Position numbers and translations under genes: made by a program. Below the pieces are notes generated by a model, which made no database searches, had not been told where the DNA came from, and saw only the letters and a program-made list of their open reading frames with translations. Positions 37,270 through 48,977 of a stretch of 64,000 bases of DNA are shown piece after piece. The number at the start of each line of letters is the position of its first letter. The stretch's first letter is position 1. This DNA is from Curvularia sp. ZM96. Taxonomy: Eukaryota; Ascomycota; Dothideomycetes; Pleosporales; Pleosporaceae. The DNA lies in contig JAJGBQ010000003.1 in assembly GCA_022457065.1 (NCBI GenBank), forward strand, positions 3,224,001 through 3,288,000, written 5' to 3'.

Positions 37270-37956
37270 TCACGAATTAATATTTCGCGAATAACAATCC
37301 AGGCACCAAGCGTCGCCATCCTCGCCAACCTCGACTATGCACTTTTTACAAATGGCCTTAGTGCAACCCACGCATTGCCTGGCGCAGATGAAGCAGGTTC
37401 GGCCTTCGCATCTTCGGCAATCCATGTAATTTTCGAGATCCTTCTTGCGCTTTGGAGCCTTTTGGCAGGCATGGCATGAGCGCAGGTCTGAGACGGCATG
37501 GCATGATTGTGGTGGTGGTGGGTCCAGGTCAACGTCCATCAGATGAGAGGTGGACTTGACGAGAGACGCTTTGGGGCTGACGCGCTTGAGCTGTTTTACG
37601 GGCCGTCGGTCCAGAGAGTGTTCGTGGGATTTTGATGGTAAGAAAGCGTAGGAGAGGTTGTTGTTGTGTTCGAAAGGCGGGGTACTGGGGTGATGGAGGC
37701 GGGAGGTGTCGCGGCTGAGTGAAGAGCGGTGTTGGCGCAGGGCGCCCCTTGAGGGGCTATCAGCGCCAGCGGTATGTGCGGAACATGCTCGTTCGTATGT
37801 TTGTGGTCTGTCATCGCCAGCCTGTCGCTTTCTCTTGCCAAGGCCGGCGGCGTGTTGGTCGTGGGCCGTCATCGTCTGCCAGTGATTTGGTGTACTGTCC
37901 TGATGCCATTCGTGTGCGGTATTGGGTCCGAAGAGGTCAGAGGTGATGTAGACCAT
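37270..37956 (-). CDS. Unrecognised protein with a C-terminal run of six CxxC pairs
   Basis: A single-exon model of 228 codons. I chose the ATG at 37956 because its context is strong (GCCGCCATGG) and the protein changes character there; the frame stays open upstream to 38511, but that part is Cys/Pro/Arg-rich and not protein-like. Residues 1-155 are polar and disordered with a basic nuclear-localisation-like KRKR at 41-44. Residues 161-221 hold six CxxC pairs: C161/C164, C180/C183, C188/C191, C195/C198, C203/C206 and C218/C221, with the spacing of a multi-zinc RING- or treble-clef-like domain. It has the look of a fungal conserved nuclear protein, but I know no function. It is divergent from the ELMO gene. 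Confidence 0.7.
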   Translation of the reverse strand: MVYITSDLFGPNTAHEWHQDSTPNHWQTMTAHDQHAAGLGKRKRQAGDDRPQTYERACSAHTAGADSPSRGALRQHRSSLSRDTSRLHHPSTPPFEHNNNLSYAFLPSKSHEHSLDRRPVKQLKRVSPKASLVKSTSHLMDVDLDPPPPQSCHAVSDLRSCHACQKAPKRKKDLENYMDCRRCEGRTCFICARQCVGCTKAICKKCIVEVGEDGDAWCLDCYSRNINS

Positions 37957-38565
37957 GGCGGCGGATGTGAGGTTGAGGAGCAGTACAATGGGCGGTCGTG
38001 GGAGAAGGCGAAGAGAGGTGGAGCGTGCAGCGCAAACGACGACGTGAGGAAGGAAACCCGAGGCTAGGGTAACACACAGAGTGCCTCTGGCAAGGCAGCA
38101 CTGCAGCGAGGACGCGAGACGTGGCTCGACACGGCCAGCGGGTTGGCAGGATGTCGGATGCGGCGTCGAGTACGAGAAAGAGGACGACGGGTTGTTGTCA
38201 GGGCCTAGAAACAAGGCATGGCATGGCATGGGCACATGCTCGGCGGCGTACCTGACTAGCGGCCGAATCAGGCATCCGACAGGGACCTGCTGACCCCCAC
38301 GACACGCTTCACGTGCTGCCAAGCCTCCCCTTCGCGACCAGACGCGACGGACATGAGTAGGAGAACCGCGTCGACCGCATTTGCGCCCTACCAGCGCCTG
38401 TATATACACTGACCCTGGCACGCTCCCGTCTGTGTCATGTTTGCCGTCTCTGGGTGATTGGCATGACTGCGCCATCTCCACAACACTACTATTACTACCC
38501 CACACTCGCATCCCCCTGCACTCTCAACGCTCGACGCTCTACGCTGGACGCGGTCCGCGGGAGCC
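37957..38565. promoter_or_regulatory. Upstream region shared by the six-CxxC gene and the ELMO gene
   Basis: This 609-bp GC-rich region lies between divergent starts. ATGGCATGGCATGG-type short repeats occur near 38217-38232. No factor sites can be assigned. Confidence 0.45.
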
Positions 38566-40897
38566 ATGGACAGCGTCAATGTCTCTGAACTGGTCGCGCG
38601 CCTCGGCGCAGAGGAGGAGTCGGTGCGTAAAATGGCCGTCTTCAAACTGCAGAGTGCCATTGGCGACCCTTCGTTTGCCGACGTCTTCATCTACGAAGGG
38701 GGGCTGCCCAAACTGCGATTTCTGGCACTGCATTCGACTGGAAACACACTGGCCTATTGTCTCACTTCTCTGGCCCGTCTCTTGGAGCTGGACAAAGGAT
38801 GGGATCATGTCACTGATGATTTGGTCGCGAGAGTAAGTCAGGAGAGGCGAGACTGTCTTGTGCGGAGACCATGTCTAACTGCTGCGCAATAGATTGTCGA
38901 CCTGGTCGTCGCCCAGCCGCTCGTCAACGTCAACCGAGGTGCCATGTCAGTCCTGGCCGTCATCGTTGGCAATCCCTCGCACAGAAACTCTCAGTCTGGC
39001 TCCACAGGCTTCCAGCGTCTCAAGCCAGCCGTCGACGCCCAGCCCCAGTTTTTGTCCTCGTTGGTAGAGAAGATCACGTCGGCTGACCATGCGCTCTGTG
39101 CGAACTCGCTCCAGCTCATCAATGCGCTTATGCGCGATGCCATTGCAAACGACGCAGCTTTTGAATGGCCCAAGTTTATCAAGCAGCTTCAGGAGCTAGG
39201 GGTCATCAAGAGCGTGTACGGGCTCATGCAGAGTACTGCAATCCAAGACCTGGCTCACCCGCTCTTGGACTTTCAGACATTAACCAAGACGCTGCTGAGA
39301 AACTGGAAAGAAGAGAAGGTTGACCTAGAAAACCCGGACCATCGAAGAGCCATCCGGGGTCTGCATACTGCGAGCCAACCAGAGAAGTCATCCTCCGATC
39401 CCAAGGGAAGTAAGAGGCATCATCCAGAGAAATGGGACCGACTGGGTTTTGAGACGGAATCACCTGCGTGGGAATTCCATCAGACTGGGTTCTTGGGCCT
39501 CATGGATATTACCGACTTTGTCTATAAGAACGAAGACGGGTTTCAGAAGCTGTTGCTCGAGCAATCGGCAGAGCCAGCTGAGCAGCGGTGCCCAATTGCT
39601 CGGGCGAGTCTCTCCGTCACACAGACGTTGTATGAACATTTTGAGGTGGATAAATTGGATGACGTGGAGTCTCTTCGTCACACCGACTCGCGGGCCAACT
39701 TTGACCGAGCATTCAAGCCTCTGTTACTTCATTGGTCTAGATTGCACACGAGCGGATTGAATGCGTTTATCCGGCTATGGAAGGCAGCAGGCGCACAGAC
39801 AGACGACTTTGAAAAGATTGAAGAGCTGATCCGCATCTTGATTGAGCAGGTGGTCGGGCAGGCACCACGCATGAAGGATGTCAAGGAGATTGAAGAGGAG
39901 CTAGCAGAGTTTGAGCTCAAGCGGCTCCGAGAGCTGCAGATGGAGGTGCTGGAGTTAACCTATGAAGATGCATGGGGTCATCATCTGCGGTGCGTATGCA
40001 GTATGCCTATTTTACACAGTATGGGGGCTAACACCTGACAGCCAAGTTCGCGACGAGCTCAATCACGAGGCACTCCAGTTTGTCAAGGAGCAACGTATAA
40101 GATGCTTGCTCCAAGGCGCCTGGTTTCCCGTGGGCGCGGATTTTGGCACAAACACGGGTCCAGGGACGGGCAACCGCGCTGTGCCTTCGTCGTGGCGCTT
40201 TGTTCGACTGTCACACAACCGACGATATCTGCACTATGCTGACTTTGAGGAAAGGACGGCGACGGAGCCGAAGTTGGACGCCCTACCAGAGAAGAGTAAG
40301 TGTTACGTACCCCGCCGGTGAGGGATTGTTTGTTTTTTTCTTTGACCCCGAGTATGTTTTGCATAGTCACCGGAGCTGACCCACCCATCACCAGTTGATC
40401 TGTCTATTGTGTCATCGGTCGTGAGCAACGTCTCGGCTTCGGCCCCATCGACAGCGTCGTCTGACAGCACGGTGAGAACGCTACCAGGGCACGAGCGGGT
40501 ATCAACGTCTACCAAGATCACCATTCACGGCTACGTGCCTGTGTCGAATCATTCACGGCAGGCATCGAGTGGGTCGGGAGCAGGACGCAAGGAATCCGTC
40601 CTGCTGCATCTACATCCGCAAAGCCATACCCTTGCTTCCGAGTGGCTTGATGGACTGTTGATGCTTCTGAACCAACAGCCAATTACCGCAAACACCAACA
40701 AGCTGGTGACGTTTATTGGGGGATACGGACTCAAGATCCGGCTGCTGAATGTACGATACGAGGATGTAGGATTGGAGGAGCCAGTTCTTCCGAGCCGCGA
40801 AGGGCTGGACGACGAGTATTACTGTGAGTGTTGGCCGTGCGAGTAGCATGGACGCTTTGCTGACCTGTCACGTGCAGACGATATTGCGGGAGCGTAA
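38566..40897 (+). CDS. ELMO/CED-12 domain protein
   Basis: The exons are 38566..38832, 38893..39989, 40042..40295, 40395..40823 and 40878..40897, giving 688 residues. In animals ELMO proteins partner DOCK-type GEFs to activate Rac; fungal homologues are thought to act similarly in actin and polarity control. The first 230 residues are helical and armadillo-like (LVARLGAEEESVRKMAVFKLQSAIGD, then LVDLVVAQPLVNVNRGAMSVLAVIVGN in spirit). The ELMO domain includes WDRLGFETESPAWEFHQTGFLGLMDITDFV at about 280-310. The C-terminal part, from about 480, has PH-like strands (CLLQGAWFPVG, WRFVRLSHNRRYLHYADFEE, then a disordered insert and KITIHGYVPV). The last exon encodes only six sense codons (YYYDIAGA end) before the stop. 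The intron before it is 54 nt. Family assignment is firm; the partner is inference. Confidence 0.87.
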
Positions 40898-42351
40898 GAA
40901 ATACGGCGAGATAGATGGTTAGCGACAACGGTGTTTGACAAGCACGGCGGACGTGCACATGGAGAGCAAAAGGAAAAGGAAATTGAATGGGTCTGGACCA
41001 GAGTAGGATGCAGGATGTTGGGTAGGCTAAGTACAAGCGCCAGAAGTCTAATGGTGAAGGACGCGCGACTATGCAATGGCGGGGTAGGTCCCGGTGGGTT
41101 TGATTGCTGGGGACATTGTTGGTGTTTTTGGAACGATGGATATGCCGGGCTGGGGATGCGTGGGCTGGCTGGCTGGCAGATGGGGGCGGCGGCGGGTAGT
41201 AGATGCGCTTCTCTTGAGATACCCTTTCTTGGCTGTAGAGTACAATACCCTTTGTGTTGCAATTGGCTCCGGTGGCGCTAGCTGGCCCCATGCCGTGGTG
41301 GTAGTACGTATGTTGTGCATGTACGAAGTATGCTGTGCACGGAGCATGGGCCAGGACTACTACGGCGAGCCCATTGGCCGGTAGTGAATATTTTGTTCTG
41401 CGGCGTGTTGCACGGCGCATGTGTCGCAACGTTGTACCAGCGGACGTGCGGTGGCATGGCCATGCTTGCCGGTGAAGAGGCAATGTTCCAGAAGCAAATA
41501 CGGGCCGGCAATCGACGACGGGGTGGGTGTTGGATCCCATGGACCGGGTTTGCAGTGGGTATTGCGGTGTGTCGCACGCTAATAGCTCCGGAGAGACGCG
41601 ATGGGCGGTCTGACGGTGGAGAAGGCCGCCCTGAAACAGCGGCCGGCGTGGTGGAGAGGGCTGTGGAACCACGCGTACATGATGGGGGTGGATGTCCGTG
41701 GTATGTATGTATGTAGGTAGGTAGGTAGGTGTATGTGGGCGTATGTACGTACGGTGTTGATGTCCATGTACGTACGTGCTATGCAGTCGATTCACCGCCC
41801 GCATGATTCAAGGATGGACTCTCGGATCAACCGCCACGGCTCTACCAAGGCCCGTGGTGAGGTGGAGAGGAGGCTGCTGCACCTTTGGCCTAGCTGCACA
41901 TGTGGCATTCCGTCAACGAATATGCACTGCACCCGCCGACCCGGGGCGTCGGTGGTATCCAGCCTACTTCACTAAAGCCCACACGTTCGTCGCGGTGTGT
42001 ACCGCCTGTCGCTCTGCTCGGCTGCCCGTCCTATAATTCCTTCTTCTTCTCTTTTGCTTTGCCCGGCTCTGCTGCCCTGTTTCCCACGCCCGACTCGCTG
42101 CCCGTGCTTCATTGATATCGACAAGACTTGCCCTTGTGTTATTGCTTTACCACCATCCACACCTGGCCCCGCGCACCCTCCGGTCACCGCGTCCAAGGCG
42201 GCCTTGCAGAATCACTCGTCATCCTGCCATTCACACGCATCCCCACACATCCACCACCACGACGCCCCCCTCTCCTCGCTGCATGCCTCTTGTGCCGCGC
42301 TCGGATCCGACGGCCAGCGCCTTTGCTGATTTCGACTATTGAGCCGACGCC
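40898..42351. other. Intergenic region with tetranucleotide microsatellite
   Basis: About 1.45 kb. Around 41700-41735 the plus strand has (GTAT)n followed by (GTAG)n, then GTACGTAC palindromic steps to about 41780. From 42020 to 42345 the sequence is CT-rich, as expected of the leader of the next gene. Long open frames here (minus 40731-41804) read through simple sequence and are rejected. Confidence 0.6.
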
Positions 42352-43959
42352 ATGAGGAGCAAACCCAGGAGCGCTACACTGCCTCTACAACAGGCGGAGT
42401 TCGAAGCGCTGCCCGATTCGGTCCAGTAAGTCCATTTCCGCGCTTGTCATTGGCCCGTTCGTGTGATAGGGGCGCATACATCACGTGCAGATAGCAACAC
42501 CACCCCCACCACCAAGGCCTGTACCTTGCAGTAGGAGCAAAAAATCCGGGAGTCTGTCATCGCTGACTAGCCCGCTTGTAGGAGAAAGTACTTTTCGTCC
42601 CTGGAGCGCCTGCAGATCCAGCAGCAGGCCTGGAGCGAGCCTACTACTACATCAGGCCGCTCCTCCCAGGCCAGCTCCTCCAGACTCCGGCCATCCATCT
42701 CCCTCGGCACTGGACGCCGTAGACGCAAATCCGAAAAGACGGCGCACGAACTCGAATTCTCCTTTTCCGACGTTGAGTTTTTCTTTTCTCTACCAGAGAA
42801 GGCTCAAAAACAGCTCTTTTCGCGAGACGAACAGCTGGCTCTCCACACTTGGCGTGAACACGCGTTCCTTGCTGACAACCAAGAAGAAGAGTGGGCGCAA
42901 CAGCGCTTCGACGACTTCCACTTCGACTTTTCCGATTCTTCCGCCTTTGCAATTTCTGGCGGCCATCGCTCGCAAAGACCATTGTCGGCCTCGTCAGCAA
43001 ACAATCATCTGTGCGCACCGAGCGGCCTTTTTACGGCTGACGATACGGACCTGCATAACTCGACCGCTCCTTCATTCCTCGACACCATGGCTACTCCTTT
43101 CTTCACTTCCAAAGAAGTTCCTACTGCAAACATGAGACGAACAATGTCCCTCACCACTTATCCTCTCCGCCGTGGATCCTCCCCTCCTGCTTTTGACTTT
43201 GCCGGCGCTACACCAGCTCGACCACACCAACGCTCCCTTTCCGCTTCCCTCGCCGGCCGCACCCCTTCGTCCCACACACCAACTTCTCCCATCTTCGATC
43301 CCGAGGCCACCCACTACCAGGACCCTGAGGCGAGGAAGAAGCTGCGTATGTATCTTGCGTCGCCTCAAAAGTTCGATGAGGCCATAGAGTTCGGCTTCCC
43401 ATCGTCAACAGCACAAGATACCGCTACGCCGCACTACCATCTACCCAAAATCGACACTCATGCCTGCAAGTTCAGCCGCGACATGCAGACGTTTCTCCGA
43501 GATGGCCAGCTATCCTTCTTCGACGACGATTGCCACGAAAATCAAGGCCTAGAGTCTGATGCTGATTCTGTGGCCGACATGGATTCCCCCGCTACACCCT
43601 CGAGCACCGGCGTATCATTTCGTCTACATTCCCGCCAACCCTCGCGCCGAAACACATCGGTTGACCCACCAACTCGCTCCCCCGTACAGGCAGCGAATTG
43701 GCAACTGAACCGAGAAATGACTCTACGAATGACCTTGACCCGCCCCGATCTCCGCGCCGACGAGGATCAATTGTATGGCTGGCAAAGCGCTGCACCGAGT
43801 CCCAACACTAAGTCTCCCAAAGATGATCCTCTAGCGCTCGAAGATCTCGTCTTCACCGATGACATGACTGGCACCAAAGGTGCATTTTACGTCAAGCCCA
43901 AACCGCGCGGAAACCTAGTCAGCCGCCTGCTGAAGCGCGCCAGTCTAAAGTCTCGCTAA
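42352..43959 (+). CDS. Unrecognised 483-residue protein
   Basis: Two exons, 42352..42425 and 42582..43959, separated by a 156-nt intron (GTAAGT donor, TGTAG acceptor), join in phase 2 as SVQRKYFSSLERLQIQQQAW. Exon 2 is open for 459 codons without an early ATG, so its N-terminal 133 codons are easily missed. The start context is GACGCCATGA. No domain is recognised. An N-terminal mixed-charge part (EFSFSDVEFFFSLPEKAQKQ, then FSRDEQLALHTWREHAF) may be helical. The middle is Ser/Thr/Pro-rich with basic RRGSSPPAFDFAGATPAR-like phosphosite context. The C-terminus is basic (KPRGNLVSRLLKRASLKSR). There are no membrane segments or signal peptide. The neighbours give no functional hint. Confidence 0.72.
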
Positions 43960-46752
43960 TCACTACCCGCCCGTCACGCAAAGTTTATCTCTTTCACAAG
44001 CCTCAAACTTTACCTTAGTATAACTTCTAACTTTTTATTGTTTCTCTCTTTGACAGACTCAGAGGGTCTGCTGCGTTCAAGCGGGCGTTGGGTTTTCTTC
44101 TTTCGGGTTTGACATTTGGTCTGGGCTTTAGATTGTACGATTACCACGATGCACGATACGATTCCGATGCATGGACGAGGCGTTTCTTTTCATCCACCAC
44201 CCAGGTATTCCTGTGGTCTTAGCTAGACAATACTTATCAACAATGGTTCCTCGACAGCCATGTAAAATTGGCGTATCGCCATAATCACTACCAAACCTAA
44301 CTCTCTTCTATCGAGTGAACTCTTTTCTTTTTCTTTTGACTTGTCATGGAGTGGTTCTATTGGCAATAAACTTACTCAACACACATGTTTTGTTTTTTTG
44401 TTTTTTCTCCTCCAAATAGTCTCCACCCACCGCGACCATGACTAGTCTTCACTCCACGGAACATACCACAGCCGTGCGTAAGTGGGGGGAAGAGAACAAC
44501 TCCAGGGACAGCCACGAGCGCCGCACAGGCCCCCTACGTACGCCCAGGGGATCTGTGTGTTTCGGACTAACCCACGGCCAGAACAGGCCCCCTTACATAC
44601 CAAGTACACAAACAAGCCCGTTTGAGAAAATATCACACACACAAATGTACAGTGACTGACTTATACTGCATAAATATTACTCAGGTCAAGGCGGGGCGTA
44701 AGTAGTGATACGGGTGACCAAGAGCATCGGCACGCGTCAATGCGCGGGTTATACCCTTGTTGTAGGTAAAGATCAGCAACACTCAGCATCAGCAATCAGC
44801 AGTATCTCACGTACATGCCGGCAAGTATGTAAGTCTCTCGTGTGTGTGTCAGTGTTCCCTTGCTGTGATGTGAATAGGGTACGCGGTGTGGGACAAGCAA
44901 GCACGCGGTGTGACGGCATAAGTTTCTTGTACATTACCTACTAGCTAATAATAGATTAGGAAAAGGGAAGGGAGCTGTACAACTGACTCTGGTTATCTGT
45001 CATGATCAAGGAAAAGGTCTGTAAAAGGCATCGTGGGAGGGTGGTCGCCGAACAGCTGGGGGGTAGGTGTTGGAAACAAGAGTCATGGAAGTAAACAATG
45101 TGGGGCTGGGCTGGGCTGGGGGGTTGTTTCTCTGTTTTTGTGTTACAAACATGTGACGTTCAGGTGTACCTAGGTTGCATTTGGCCATGCATTCTTTACA
45201 AAGCTTATAGCTAAGATAATATGGGGGAGAAGAAGAAAACAGAGCAAACTACCTCAAAACTCCTCACAGTTGCCTTTTTTCTGTCTTAGTACCACTTTGT
45301 ATTGCGTTTTATTATTGTTCATGAATTATAGCGACGTTGAGCATGCACGATCGACTTTTTAGATCCAAATCCTTGTCTTCCTACTCCGTTCTGTGCCTGC
45401 AAAGCCTGGTAGATAGTCAGATGGGCACTCTATACCATACTCCATATGAATTTCACTGCAAACTGCATCACATTTACACCCCGTGACCACCAAACCATCA
45501 CCACCATATCCCTTCCAGCGCCGGCCCCCACGACCGGCCCGGTCCCTATTGCTATCAAGCATGACGGAGACATCCCACCGAAACTTAACACAACACTAGC
45601 CCCTATACTACCACACCACAAGCGTAGCAAGTAAATAGAATCATGCAAGCATCAACTTAAATACACTAAATATCCCGTTGGTGTGGTACTTGCATCTAGT
45701 GTGTATGTCGTTATCCCGCTAATGCACACAAGTATGTAACAGACACAAACGACTACGGGAGAGGAGAAACACGCCAAGTTTTTGAGCGGGAGAAAATAAA
45801 ACACGAAAACCAAGAGGAGGAGGTGCGGGGGTCGCCTAGGCAAGTAATGAGGAGAGATGAGGTTGGAGTTCTTGGGTAATAACCGGAGTTGTGGCCGTTA
45901 GCTGGGTAACTGGTGGGGGGAGAAAGACGGGATGAGATGGGCTTGGGCTTAGGTTTGAGGTCTGAGGTAAGGGAATAGTCTGCATGTGTGCAATGTCAGT
46001 GATACGTATGTGTACATGTGTGTGAGAAAGAGAGACCAAGACCTTGACGCATCTATTGTTAGATTGCATGCGTAGTTTTGCCACAGTATACCTAGCAAAT
46101 TCGCTTAAAGACAAAGGGCGATCCCACAGGCAAAAGTTACTGCAAACAATCAAGTCGTTATTATGATAGCCTAAATTCCGCAGACTAGGCTTTTCGCTAT
46201 GATGATGGTGGGGGGTTAGAGTGGGGTGCTGCAACATCGTCGTGGATGCAGTATGTACCCGCGCCGCACACGTCTGGCACATGGTTCCACAGTATAGATT
46301 GGACACATCACTTATTGCCTAGCTGTTGGTTGCCTAGACCATCCCGATAGGCAGATGCAGTATGCAGGAGTCGGCAGACGCAGGAGTTGATGGATACAGC
46401 AATGAAAACGTAAATAAACACCTGCAAAACACAAGTACGCTAGGGTACACGGCGTTGTCTCTGAATTTGGGTAGCAGAATCCTTACTCAGGCGCGCATGC
46501 ATGCAAGAAGCTTCTCGGGCTTTTGGGCAACATGCAGAGAATGTCAAGCCCGCTACTGCAGTTTCTCGCTTCCTCACATGCAGGGCTTGATTGTGACATT
46601 AATGCATTCAATGCACTAGGACGTTTGTGGTTCAGAATGTCAAATAACACCACGAGGCAAATGCGACTGGTTCTGGGAGTCTTCAAATATTTTCATTGTT
46701 CGTGGTATTCTCTTTCGTAAAGAACCAAGGCTATGCTAACGCTAGCTTTTCT
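43960..46752. other. Long gene-free region
   Basis: 2.8 kb between the 483-residue protein gene (+) and CCT4 (-), both of which end here, so no promoter is required. The first 450 bp is T-rich 3' flank. GGGCTGGGCTGGGCT-type repetition occurs at about 45105-45122. Two related phrases, ACAGGCCCCCTACGTAC and ACAGGCCCCCTTACATAC-like, lie 60 bp apart near 44525 and 44585. No open frame is convincing; a non-coding transcript cannot be excluded. Confidence 0.5.
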
Positions 46753-48621
46753 CTATCTTGACAATGCAATATCATCAATTCGGAGAATCATCTTGACTGT
46801 TTCAGCTGCCAGCTCGATGGCGCTGGTGCTGACCAGCAGCGGCTGCAGCACGTTCTCCTCGCTAATGTCGTTCTTGACACCTCCACTCTTGATGCTAATG
46901 CCCGCATTCCTTTGATCTTGGGCGTGCCTATGTCTTAGGTCCGTGACGACCTTGATGCTATTGAGACCCGCATTCTCCGCCAATGTAGTGGGAATCACCT
47001 CCATCGCGTCGGCGAAAGCTTTCCAGCAGATGGATTCTGTACCGGAGAGTTCACGAGCCTTGAGGGATAGCTGGTGTGCAATCTCGATTTCAGGAGCTCC
47101 TCCACCAGCGAGGAGCGCCTTCTTCTTTACTAGTGAGCGGATGGCGCAGTGTGCATCATGAAGAGATCGCTCCGTCTCGTCCAAAATGAGGCTGTTGGCG
47201 CCTCGGCAGACAATAGAGACGGTGTTGGCCGCTGTCTTGACACCGGAGACCTTGACGTATCGAGCACCTGATGCCTGCACTTCTTCTACAAGGTCAGCTG
47301 AGCCGAGCTTGTCTTCTGTGAAGGAGTCGATGTCGGCAATGGGCTTGCAACCGGTGCTCTGCTGTATATTAGTATGAATGTCGATAAACAGCTACAAATT
47401 TACGCACCTTGCAGATGAACTCGATCTCGTCACGCTCAATGTCCTTGACAACCAGGATCTTGAGCTTTGATAAGAAATGCAGACTGAGGTCGTTGACGGC
47501 ATCGCGCAAAATCGACTTCTGGATGAAGAGAACATTGCACTTTGCTTTCTGAATTTTCTTGACCATGTTCAACAGATACGTCCGCTCCTCCTTGAGGATC
47601 TTGTCCATCTGTCTGTAGTCGTTGACAACAATCTGGTTCTCCATGTCTGGCTTCGGTGGGCTCAATTGGAATTGAATGAGACCTATCCGTGCCTTTTCCT
47701 TTAGTGTGGGACCACCGGCGCTCTTAACTACTGGCTGGTTCAGCACCAGTCCGTCAATCATCTCACTGTCTTCAATAGTACCGCCCGACTTTTTGATCAT
47801 GCGAATATTCTTCAAGTCTACGTTGTCGGCAGTCTTGGGGTCAATGACTTTAAGCACCGAGTCGACGGCCATGATAGGGAGCTTTGGCTCTTGGGCGACA
47901 ATTTTGGAGGAGAGCGCAGTGGTGGCGGTCTTGAGCAGAGTTTGCCTGTCGGTGAGCGAGATGGGGATGGCCATTTCAGTCAATATGGATATGGCCTCTT
48001 GAGCCGCACGCTGGAAGGACTCTGATATGACCGTAGGGTGAATACCCTTGCCCAACAACCGCTCAGCAGCTCCGAGCAGACTGCCAGCAATGACCACGAC
48101 CGATGTTGTACCATCTCCAGCCTCGATATCCTGGGCGTGTGCGAGGTCGACAAGCATCTTGGCCGACGGGTGCATAACGCTCATCTGGTTCAGCATGGTG
48201 GCTCCGTCGTTTGTGATGATGGTTTGGCCTTTGCTGGTTTGGATCTGCAGTAAATAAGCCGCTGTACTGGCTGGAAGATTGTGCACAGGCACGTACCATC
48301 TTGTCCATTCCCTTTGGTCCCAAAGACTGCCAAAGCATTAGTATTCGTCCCGTTGCCCGCACGTAGTGGCGGTAGAGGTGGGGAACATACAGTCCGGATC
48401 GCATCTGCCACAGCTGTGCATTCTGGGTCAGCTTGGAGAAATTGAGGATATGTGCAGGACTGGCGTACCTCTAGCTGCGATGATGTTGGCGCTGCGAACC
48501 GCCCTGGGCTTTTCCTTGTCCTGTACTCTCTGTCAGTCAATGTTTTCAGAGCTTGTGGCAGAGGCATCCGCACCTTGAACGCAGCATTTCCGCCACCGCC
48601 ACTGGCAACTTGAGCAGCCAT
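46753..48621 (-). CDS. CCT4: Chaperonin TRiC/CCT subunit delta
   Basis: Six exons, 48621..48574, 48520..48469, 48413..48391, 48326..48297, 48244..47408 and 47358..46753, give 531 residues. It is one of eight subunits of the cytosolic group II chaperonin that folds actin, tubulin and WD40 proteins. Joined exons 1-5 read as the expected [41 protein letters not shown], with the ATP-site motifs [18 protein letters not shown] and [10 protein letters not shown] in order. The apical domain holds [19 protein letters not shown] over junction 5. The C-terminal ATPase part has [17 protein letters not shown] and [46 protein letters not shown]. Exons 2-4 are only 52, 23 and 30 nt. The start context is CAGATATGG-like on the minus strand. 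It is divergent from RPT1. Confidence 0.96.
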
Positions 48622-48977
48622 ATTTCAGTATCTGGGGGTGGGAAATAGAGCTAAAGGAGGGGTATCGTGTGGTTTGGCGGGGAAGTTTTGGGTGCCGGGG
48701 ACGCGAAACTGACAAGATTTCGAGTACGCGATAGACGTAGCGCACTGACGATGCATAAGCTCCGACTCGCCGGGCTCGTTGCCGCATCCATGACAGCTAC
48801 CACCTTCACTCAATAGCACAACACCCACGCCCGTACACGACCCAACCACCACCACGACATCTCCTCCTGACTGTCGCTCTCTCCATCCGGGACTTCATCG
48901 ACTAGTATCCCCCATCCTGCCATACGCAGTCCTATCCACACGCCGGCCGTCCGAAAGTCGCCGCCCACACCGCAGCC
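48622..48977. promoter_or_regulatory. Compact bidirectional promoter of CCT4 and RPT1
   Basis: Only 356 bp separate the start codons of a chaperonin and a proteasome subunit gene, so both must share promoter DNA. The RPT1 side (48790-48960) is CA/CT-rich. I did not find an exact yeast Rpn4-type PACE box (GGTGGCAAA). Confidence 0.6.

Noticed and set aside
37957..38511. In-frame upstream extension of the six-CxxC gene
   Set aside because: 185 extra codons with non-protein-like composition reading into the ELMO promoter; the ATG at 37956 has a much better context.
40731..41804. Minus-strand open frame of 357 codons
   Set aside because: Translates microsatellite and the end of the ELMO gene; His/Pro/Thr-rich without any domain.
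48622..48977. Search for a proteasome-associated PACE box
   Set aside because: No exact GGTGGCAAA on either strand by eye.
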